The position numbers were made by a program, and so were the translations under genes. Positions 58,029 through 64,000 of a stretch of DNA of 64,000 nucleotides are shown here, one piece after another. Under the pieces are notes generated by a model that saw nothing but the letters and a program-made list of their open reading frames with translations, was not told the DNA's origin and ran no database searches. The DNA comes from Acidovorax sp. Leaf160 (GTDB taxonomy: Bacteria > Pseudomonadota > Gammaproteobacteria > Burkholderiales > Burkholderiaceae_C). Each line of letters opens with the position of its first letter. Position 1 is the first letter of the stretch. The stretch spans positions 422,068 through 486,067 of the forward strand of contig NZ_LMOV01000001.1 of assembly GCF_001424265.1 (NCBI RefSeq), given 5' to 3'.

Positions 58029-59533
58029 AGTCCGCCCTGAACAACCCGTAAGCCATTGATCTGACTTGAAGTTCTTCGGCTTGCCATGCGCAGGATTTGC
58101 AAGGTATGGTTCTGCCAGCCCCTGTTTTCTTGCAAATTCCTCCGAGGATTCCGATGGGTCCGAAGCCTTCGCAGCCACAAACAGCCGAGTTGTTCCGTCC
58201 CAGGCTGGACGAGCAGATCAACATGCAGCACCCGCTGGTCAAGCTGGCCGCGCTGATCGACTGGAGCGAGATCGAGCGCACGTTCGCGGTGCCCTTCACC
58301 TCCGGGCGTGGCCGGCCCGCCTTGCCGCCCCGGCTGGTCGCCGGGCTGCTGTACCTGCAGCACACCTTCGATGCCTCCGACGAAGCCGTGGTGAATACCT
58401 GGGTGGAGAACCCGTACTGGCAGTTCTTCTGCGGCGAGACCTACCTGCAGACCGAGGCCCCCATCGACCCGTCCAGCCTCACGCGCTGGAGAAAGCGCAT
58501 CGGCGAGGAAGGCGTGGAGACGCTGCTGGCGGCCAGCATCGATGCGGCCCGGCGGGGCGGTGTGATCCAGAAGGCCAGCGTGCAGCAGGTGATCGTGGAC
58601 ACCACCGTCATGCCCAAGGCCATCGCCCATCCCACCGACAGCCGCTTGCTGGACAGGAGCCGCCAGCACCTGGTCAAGGTGGCCGAGGAGAACGGGCTGC
58701 GGCTGCGCCAGAACTACAACCGGGTGGCCCCGCGCCTGGCCGCGCAGATCGGGCGATACGCGCACGCCAAACAATTCAAGCGCATGCGCCGCGCGGTGCG
58801 CACGCTGCGCACCCGTGTGGGCCGCGTGCACCACGAGGTGCAGCGCCAACTGCACGTACTGCCCGAAGCGGTTCAGGCCAAGGTTCAGGAACTGCTGCAA
58901 CGCACCGGCCGCATCCTGACCCAACGCACGAAGGACAAGAACAAGTTGTACGCCCTGCATGCACCCGAGGTGGAATGCATCAGCAAGGGCAAAGCCCGAA
59001 CCCCTTACGAATTCGGCGTGAAGGTCAGCATCGCCACCACGCTCAAGGAAGGGCTGGTGGTGGGCATGCGCTCCATGCCTGGCAACCCCTACGACGGCTA
59101 CACGTTGGCCGAGACCTTGGAGCAAGTGGGCATCCTCACCGGCACGGACAAGCCGCCGGCCACGGCCATCGTGGACAAGGGCTACCAGGGCGTGGAGATC
59201 GAGGGCGTGCGCATCCTGCGCTCAGGGCAGAAGCGGGGCATCACCAAAACCCTCAAAGCCATGATCAAGCGACGAAGCGCCATCGAGCCGGCCATCGGGC
59301 ACATGAAGATGGATGGGCGCCTCGCGCGCAACCCGCTCAAGGGGGCGCTGGGGGATGCGCTGCATGCGTTGATGTGCGGCGCGGGGCACAACCTGCGCCT
59401 GATCCTGGCCGCGCTGCGGCTTTTATGCGCCCGCTTCGGGCTGTCGATGCGGGTGGTCATTGCCGCGTTGAGCGCCCCTTCGCTCAACAACAGATCTGCC
59501 TACGGCTGAAAACCGAATTGTTCAGGGCGGACT
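58029..59533 (+). mobile_element. Insertion sequence, 1505 bp, IS5-superfamily (IS1478-like)
   Basis: Both ends carry the 16-bp inverted repeat AGTCCGCCCTGAACAA (58029-58044) and TTGTTCAGGGCGGACT (59518-59533). It contains one complete transposase gene. It is inserted in the IS5-type fragment. No clear target duplication is visible across the ends, so flanking sequence has probably been lost. Confidence 0.88.
58154..59509 (+). CDS. DDE transposase of the 1.5-kb IS
   Basis: 451 residues from ATG 58154; an in-frame ATG at 58097 would add 19. N-terminal LDEQINMQHPLVKLAALIDWSEIE, GRPALPPRLVAGLLYLQHTFDASDE, PSSLTRWRKRIGEEGVETLL, QVIVDTTVMPKAIAHPTDS (first Asp), AIVDKGYQGVEIEGVRI (second Asp region) and RSAIEPAIGHMKMDGRL (Glu). 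The architecture matches IS5-family elements of the IS1478 type. The frame is intact, so it may be active. Confidence 0.9.
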   Translation: MGPKPSQPQTAELFRPRLDEQINMQHPLVKLAALIDWSEIERTFAVPFTSGRGRPALPPRLVAGLLYLQHTFDASDEAVVNTWVENPYWQFFCGETYLQTEAPIDPSSLTRWRKRIGEEGVETLLAASIDAARRGGVIQKASVQQVIVDTTVMPKAIAHPTDSRLLDRSRQHLVKVAEENGLRLRQNYNRVAPRLAAQIGRYAHAKQFKRMRRAVRTLRTRVGRVHHEVQRQLHVLPEAVQAKVQELLQRTGRILTQRTKDKNKLYALHAPEVECISKGKARTPYEFGVKVSIATTLKEGLVVGMRSMPGNPYDGYTLAETLEQVGILTGTDKPPATAIVDKGYQGVEIEGVRILRSGQKRGITKTLKAMIKRRSAIEPAIGHMKMDGRLARNPLKGALGDALHALMCGAGHNLRLILAALRLLCARFGLSMRVVIAALSAPSLNNRSAYG

Positions 59534-59716
59534 ATTTATCATGAGCTGTTGACGGGCGCAGTCCTTTTCTCTTAAAAGATGGAGCCTAGCAAAATTCGTC
59601 GGCACATGGAGGTGGCTTGGTCACCAATTGCTCCCATTCAGATAATTCCATTTATCAAGTTGATTGGCAAATGGTGTTTTTTGGGAGCGTCGGCGCGAAC
59701 TGCAGGGCTAGTTATC
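59534..59716. other. AT-rich gap after the IS
   Basis: About 180 bases of AT-rich sequence; short frames only. Nothing recognised beyond possible remnant island DNA. Confidence 0.4.
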
Positions 59717-61600
59717 TTAAGAAGAAATTTCCGATCTCGGTCTGGTTTTTCCGCTCTTTCTAAAATGTGCGATAGCTAATAAAGAAGAGAAAACCATATA
59801 CCTCACGGCGTTGATCCACGACTTAAATATCTTTGATCTGGCTAAATTAGATGTGCGTAGGGTTAGGCCCACCTCGGCAATGTGAAGTCCCCCGCGTTGC
59901 ATAAGCATAAGCATACCGAGATCTTGATAATCTAATAAGGTCGCTTCCACAGAGGCGGCAATTTTTATGGCCTGCCAGTTATAAACTCTAAAACTGGTTA
60001 TAAATTCTCGGAGGTTTACGCCGGTAAGCCACCTCAGCCATATCCATGCGACAGTTCGTAGAAAACTATTTTTTTCTGGGAAATAACCCAAGGCAACGTC
60101 CGAATTTTTGCTCGAAGCCAGTAATTCCGGTAACTCCTCTACGTCGTAGAGATTATCGGTGTCAATAGTTACCACACAACCGAAGCCTCGACTTCGTGCG
60201 TATCTAAGGCCAGTTTGTAAATTTCCCCAACTGGTCATTTCGAGCAATGGCCGAAGTACCACTGCGCCACATTGTTGAGCTATGTGACCGGTGGCGTCCG
60301 TGCTGCGGCTATCAACAACCAACACTTTTGCGCCTACCGATCTGCGCACACTGTTGACAATGCGGGCAATGTCGCGCTCGTTATTACGCGCTGAAATCAC
60401 TACAAGAATTTCGTTGCGTGCATCTGCATTGTAGATATTTGGAACCACGCCTCGATAGTGGCGAGTAATAGTTCTTGCGCAAGGCTCGATGCTGAATAGC
60501 TGACGGAGAGAGGCCGCACCGTTTCTCGCGAATTTGTGACGCAACTCCACGTCATGATGCAAGCGAGCAATGGAACTGCGCCATGCGGCAACATCCTCGA
60601 AAGGAACGTGCATGCCTCCCCGCGCCTGTGTAACCACCCATGGCATGCCAGAACCTGGCAAGTCTGTCACCAGGCACGCCCGACTGTGTTGCATGGCCTC
60701 CAGCAAGACGATTCCAAACGCTTCTGTGCGTTCGCGCGACGCCAGGCAGAAAAGGTCGCACCCTTCCAGCAGCGCGTGTTTCAGCGTCTCGTCCACAGCG
60801 CCCAGCAAATGCACGCGTGCGGGCTGCTGTCCCTGAGGTCGATGGCGTTCGATCAGCGCTTGCAACTCGTCGCGCAGCTCGCCATCACCCGCAATGAGCA
60901 ATTCGACCCCCGGCAGTTCGCTCACGGCGTGAATCAGGGTCTCAAAGCCTTTGTAATATGTCAGGCGGCCTATAGATAGCAGTTTGAACTGTGTATCTGG
61001 TTGCCAGCTGGGGCTGGCAGGCGCACCCGGCGGGGCGTTAGACAGCGGGGCAGGGGCGGGCGCCTTCAGGTTGATTCCCAGCGGCACGACCTCACACTTG
61101 TCGCGCCACGGTCTGAGAGCAGGGCTGGCCTGCAGGTAGGGTGGGGAGGTGGCGAATATCTGTTGCGATCGCTCAAGCAGCGCCTGCTCGAATGGGCGGT
61201 AGACAAGGTATGCCAGGGCCACTGACCATTTGATGTTGGAAACCACCACATCGGAATGCCAGTGCACCACCCACGGCACCTTCCGCGCGCTCGGCAATGT
61301 CAGTGCCCACAAGGCCGAGTTGTTCGGCATGTGGATATGCAGCACATCTGGCTGGACGCGGTCAATCGCGCGACTCAGGGCGCGCCGGAAATTGAGCGCG
61401 ATGGGTGCATAGCTCAGGTTGAATTGCACCGGCACCCGCTCTACCCAGGGTGGGTCCTCAGGCAGCGGGTCGCCGTGAACTAAGGCATGGGCGTCGATGC
61501 CCTGACGCCGCTGCTCCTGAAGCAGGTCGTCCAAAAAAACTTCCATGCCGCCCCGATAAGGGGGCAAGTATTTCCCGACATGCAATATGCGCAGAGCCAT
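59717..61600 (-). CDS. Fusion glycosyltransferase: GT4 N-terminal, GT2 C-terminal
   Basis: 627 residues. N-terminal GT-B type family 4 transferase (1-383): ILHVGKYLPPYRGGMEVFLDDL, VLHIHMPNN, LLSIGRLTYYKGFETLI, GDGELRDEL, CLASRERTEAFGIVLLEAMQ. C-terminal GT-A type family 2 transferase (about 397-600): VVISARNNERDIARIVNSV, VVDSRSTDATG, VVTIDTDNLYDV (DxD 480-482). Composition changes abruptly around 60450, at the domain junction: the GT4 half is GC-rich like the chromosome, the GT2 half AT-rich like the island, suggesting a recent chimera. The two halves may act on sequential sugars or one may have lost its partner. Confidence 0.85.
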   Translation of the reverse strand: MALRILHVGKYLPPYRGGMEVFLDDLLQEQRRQGIDAHALVHGDPLPEDPPWVERVPVQFNLSYAPIALNFRRALSRAIDRVQPDVLHIHMPNNSALWALTLPSARKVPWVVHWHSDVVVSNIKWSVALAYLVYRPFEQALLERSQQIFATSPPYLQASPALRPWRDKCEVVPLGINLKAPAPAPLSNAPPGAPASPSWQPDTQFKLLSIGRLTYYKGFETLIHAVSELPGVELLIAGDGELRDELQALIERHRPQGQQPARVHLLGAVDETLKHALLEGCDLFCLASRERTEAFGIVLLEAMQHSRACLVTDLPGSGMPWVVTQARGGMHVPFEDVAAWRSSIARLHHDVELRHKFARNGAASLRQLFSIEPCARTITRHYRGVVPNIYNADARNEILVVISARNNERDIARIVNSVRRSVGAKVLVVDSRSTDATGHIAQQCGAVVLRPLLEMTSWGNLQTGLRYARSRGFGCVVTIDTDNLYDVEELPELLASSKNSDVALGYFPEKNSFLRTVAWIWLRWLTGVNLREFITSFRVYNWQAIKIAASVEATLLDYQDLGMLMLMQRGGLHIAEVGLTLRTSNLARSKIFKSWINAVRYMVFSSLLAIAHFRKSGKTRPRSEISS

Positions 61601-61617
61601 GGGTCTGCTGCTCCCGC

Positions 61618-63651
61618 TCAGGGCTTTTTGCCAGAATCGGCAATCTGCGCCCGCACCTGCGGGTACTGCGGGTTGCGCGGGTCGAGCGCTATCGCCCGGT
61701 CCATCGCTTTGACCGCATCGCTGCTGCGGCCTGCTCCGCGCAGCGCCATGGCACGTCCGTAATAGGCTACGGCGGCATTGGGGGTCTTCGCGATGATCTG
61801 GTCGAAGGTGGCCAGCGCGGCCTGGGTTTCCCCCTTGCCGACCTGCGCCATCCCCGTACCCAGCAACACGCGCTGGCTGAAGCCCTCGGTCTGGCGCAGC
61901 ACGGCGAAGTCCTGCAGGGCTTCGTCGAAGCGATTGGCGCCAATGGCAGCTTCTGCGCGGCGCAGGCGCATGGCTTCGCGCATGCGCGTCACGTCGTCGC
62001 CAGTCACGCCTTCTGCCGATCGTTGCATGCCCCGGTTGAAGCTTTCATACGCTGCCGCGAACTGGCCGAGTGCGAACTCCGATTCGCCCCGGTGGTAGTA
62101 CAGCGGCAGATCCTTGAAACCCTGTTTTTCTGCTTCGACCCAGGCCGCAATGGCTTCCGCGTGCTTTTTCTGCTGCTGCAGCGCAACGCCCACGTTGAAC
62201 CGGGCGGCGCCGTTGAGTGCGCCCAGCGCGTCTGCCTTGAGGAGGTTGCGCTGCGCTTCGGCCACCAGGCCGCGGTCGAGCTGGTCGGCGCCCAGGTTCA
62301 GGAACGGGCGCCAGCGGCCCACGGCGTTGGGTGGCGCCGTCATGTCGATCTTCTCGGCCGCATCGCCCCATGCGGCGGCGTCGTCGCGCAAGGACATCAC
62401 CCGCTCGAAGGCCAGCAGTCCGAGGCCGATACCGACTGCGATGCCCAGGATGTAGATGGTGCGAGGCTGCAGCCCGGTCAGGACGATGGACACCAGCACC
62501 GGGACGGCGATCGCCCACAGGTAGCTGCGGTAGAGCACGAAGGGGTCTTGCACCCAGACGGTGGCGAATTCCGTCACATAGAGCAGCAGCGGAAAGAGCA
62601 GTGCCACCCCGGCCAGACTCAGCACGCCCCGCCGGCGCATCACGCTCCAGATGGCGGCGCAGAGCAGTGCCAGGTACCCGACCACGCCCAGAATCTGGGG
62701 GAACGACCCATACGACAGGGGGAAAGCCGGCCGCAGGTCGACCGACATCCACATCACGTTCGGAATGAACCAGAGGAACCCATAGGCGAAGAACAGCGCG
62801 GCTTCGTTGATGATGCTCAGCGGGTACATGCGCTGGGTGATGCCCGGGCTGAGCTGTTCCAGCTGCCGCGCGAAATCGATTGAGCGCTGATCGAAGGCCT
62901 TGCCGATGAATTCGCCGTAAATGCCGAACAGCACGGCGGCGGCCAACAGAATCAGGGCGAACGAAGCACCACCGATGATGGCGACGGTTTTCCAGCTGGG
63001 CCGGCGCACATGGATATAGAGCGGCACCGCCATCGCGGCCACCATCACGGCGTGTTCCTTCGAGAGAACCGCAGCCACATAGCTGACGATGGCCGCGGCA
63101 TACCAGCCCACAGCCCGCCCACGCTGCAGCCCGCAGACGAAGAACCAGCAGGCCAGCACCGCGAACAACGTCGCCATGAGAATGGAACGCTGGATCAGGT
63201 AGGCCACGGCGTAGACGGCCACCGGGTTCAGCGCGAAGACCGCAACGCCGACCTGCAGCGCCGCACGGCGCGATGAAAAGAAGTGAGGCTGGGCCTCGAA
63301 TTCTTCCGGAAAGCGGGTGTGCGTCAGCAGCGCTCGCACCAGTCCATAGATCGCTGCCACCACCCCAAGATGCAGGGCGACGTTGACGGCGCGTTGCTTC
63401 CACCAGCCTTCGCCAAAAAGGTCCTGGCCCCAGACGAAGGTGCCATAGGAAAGCATCCGCTGCTTGAAGCGAAATAGGTCGCCGTATTCGTTGAAGATCA
63501 GGCCTTCGGTCAATCGAAGGTCGTCGAACAGCAGCTGGTTGTGCAGCCCGGGGAGATAGATCGCCAGCACGGCGGCAGTCAAGGCGATAGCGAAGATGTA
63601 CGACGCTTTGGACGATTTGGCCATGGTCTTTAATGTTTGTGAGTCATTCAC
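61618..63651 (-). CDS. Polytopic membrane protein with C-terminal TPR repeats (GT-C glycosyltransferase-like)
   Basis: 677 residues. About 9-10 membrane segments in residues 18-405, with an early periplasmic loop containing LLFDDLRL. This is the Asp-bearing loop typical of TMTC/PMT-like GT-C transferases. Residues 440-670 hold tetratricopeptide repeats (NLGADQLDRGLVAEAQ, ARFNVGVALQQQKKHAEAIAAW, AVAYYGRAMALRGAGRSSDAVKAMDRAIALDP). A protein O-glycosylation role is plausible from architecture; this is inference. GC-rich like the main chromosome, so probably not part of the AT-rich island. The start may be MAKSSK at 63624. Confidence 0.7.
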   Translation of the reverse strand: MNDSQTLKTMAKSSKASYIFAIALTAAVLAIYLPGLHNQLLFDDLRLTEGLIFNEYGDLFRFKQRMLSYGTFVWGQDLFGEGWWKQRAVNVALHLGVVAAIYGLVRALLTHTRFPEEFEAQPHFFSSRRAALQVGVAVFALNPVAVYAVAYLIQRSILMATLFAVLACWFFVCGLQRGRAVGWYAAAIVSYVAAVLSKEHAVMVAAMAVPLYIHVRRPSWKTVAIIGGASFALILLAAAVLFGIYGEFIGKAFDQRSIDFARQLEQLSPGITQRMYPLSIINEAALFFAYGFLWFIPNVMWMSVDLRPAFPLSYGSFPQILGVVGYLALLCAAIWSVMRRRGVLSLAGVALLFPLLLYVTEFATVWVQDPFVLYRSYLWAIAVPVLVSIVLTGLQPRTIYILGIAVGIGLGLLAFERVMSLRDDAAAWGDAAEKIDMTAPPNAVGRWRPFLNLGADQLDRGLVAEAQRNLLKADALGALNGAARFNVGVALQQQKKHAEAIAAWVEAEKQGFKDLPLYYHRGESEFALGQFAAAYESFNRGMQRSAEGVTGDDVTRMREAMRLRRAEAAIGANRFDEALQDFAVLRQTEGFSQRVLLGTGMAQVGKGETQAALATFDQIIAKTPNAAVAYYGRAMALRGAGRSSDAVKAMDRAIALDPRNPQYPQVRAQIADSGKKP

Positions 63652-63848
63652 ATTCCGCGCAAGCCCAACCCCCCGCAGATCGTGCGGCGGAGTTTACGGC
63701 ATCGCGTCTCGCGTCCAGGCCCGTCCTCGGCCGACAGGGCCGGGTGGATATCCACTGTCCGGTTACACCAACCCCCCTTGGGTGGGGTGCCCGGGGGGTG
63801 CCGCGCCCGCTACCTTTCTGCGCTTTGCTTCACCGCCGCCCTGATTCC
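63652..63848. other. Divergent promoter region at the right edge
   Basis: About 200 bases between divergent genes; G/C-run-rich sequence near 63768-63805 can form a stem. No regulatory motif assigned. Confidence 0.35.
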
Positions 63849-64000
63849 ATGACGTCCACCTCACTGCCCGCTTCGTCCATCTCGTCCGCTTCGTCCGCAT
63901 CGTCCGCCCGCTTCTGCGCCCGTCCTTCGTCCGGCAGCGCGCGACTCACCCTGCTGGCCACGGCCTGCGCCGCCACCCTGCTGCTGGCCGGCTGCGAGAC
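63849..64000 (+). CDS. Lipoprotein (3' end outside window)
   Basis: From ATG 63849 the frame is open to the edge (50 codons). A Ser-rich start is followed by a hydrophobic core (ARLTLLATACAATLLLAGC) with the lipobox LLAGC, so the mature protein should be lipidated at that Cys. Too little is present to say more. Confidence 0.65.
   Translation, partial: MTSTSLPASSISSASSASSARFCARPSSGSARLTLLATACAATLLLAGCE

Overview
The window is a high-GC stretch of chromosome from a betaproteobacterium, most likely Comamonadaceae and Acidovorax/Paracidovorax-like. This is inferred from the GC-rich codon use, the Gram-negative porins, the GspC-N secretion genes, the hexR-zwf-tal-glk-pgi sugar module, and a short dispersed palindromic repeat typical of that family. 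I recognise no tRNA, rRNA, CRISPR array or prophage. Families were assigned by reading motifs; no database search was possible.

Layout. 1-18.5 kb: type II secretion. A minus-strand operon gspGHIJKLMNDE (18046 to 7944) faces a divergent gspC. gspF lies 5.3 kb downstream, beyond four unrelated genes (a lipoprotein, a LuxR regulator, a CZB-domain protein and a flavin oxidoreductase). It is followed by a 5'-nucleotidase and an EF-hand protein cut by the window edge. 18.5-23.1 kb: cobC-cobS, ilvA with a very strong terminator hairpin in its leader (candidate sRNA or attenuator), an OsmC-family protein and coq7. 23.4-25.9 kb: two tandem porins. 26.4-33.8 kb: a Dpp/Opp-type peptide ABC transporter operon with an M20 amidohydrolase inside it, then doxX.

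35-41.8 kb: glucose catabolism, with hexR and zwf on the minus strand and tal, glk and pgi on the plus strand. Two 15-bp palindromes resembling HexR operators lie between zwf and tal and just after glk, ahead of pgi. 41.9-44.0 kb: a Fur-box-preceded TonB-dependent siderophore receptor. 44.4-46.6 kb: groES-groEL behind a perfect CIRCE operator.

46.9-63.7 kb: surface-polysaccharide region, much more AT-rich from about 46.9 to 57.4 kb and again from 59.5 to 60.45 kb. It encodes a DUF2304 membrane protein, ManC, a GT2 glycosyltransferase, Wzm and Wzt (with a C-terminal extension of the sugar-binding type), and a 1783-residue protein. That protein joins a WbdD-like methyltransferase/kinase-like/coiled-coil front to RgpF-, WbsX- and GT2-like transferase regions. 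Together they suggest an ABC-transporter-dependent O-antigen or capsule in which termination, chain-length measurement and assembly may sit in one polypeptide. A 1.5-kb IS inserted into a broken IS5-type transposase separates this from a chimeric GT4-GT2 gene and a membrane TPR glycosyltransferase-like gene. A lipoprotein gene starts at the right edge.

Two repeat families thread through the window: a roughly 150-bp element (three copies) and a roughly 60-bp palindromic element (at least five intergenic copies, plus related sequence inside two signal-peptide coding regions).
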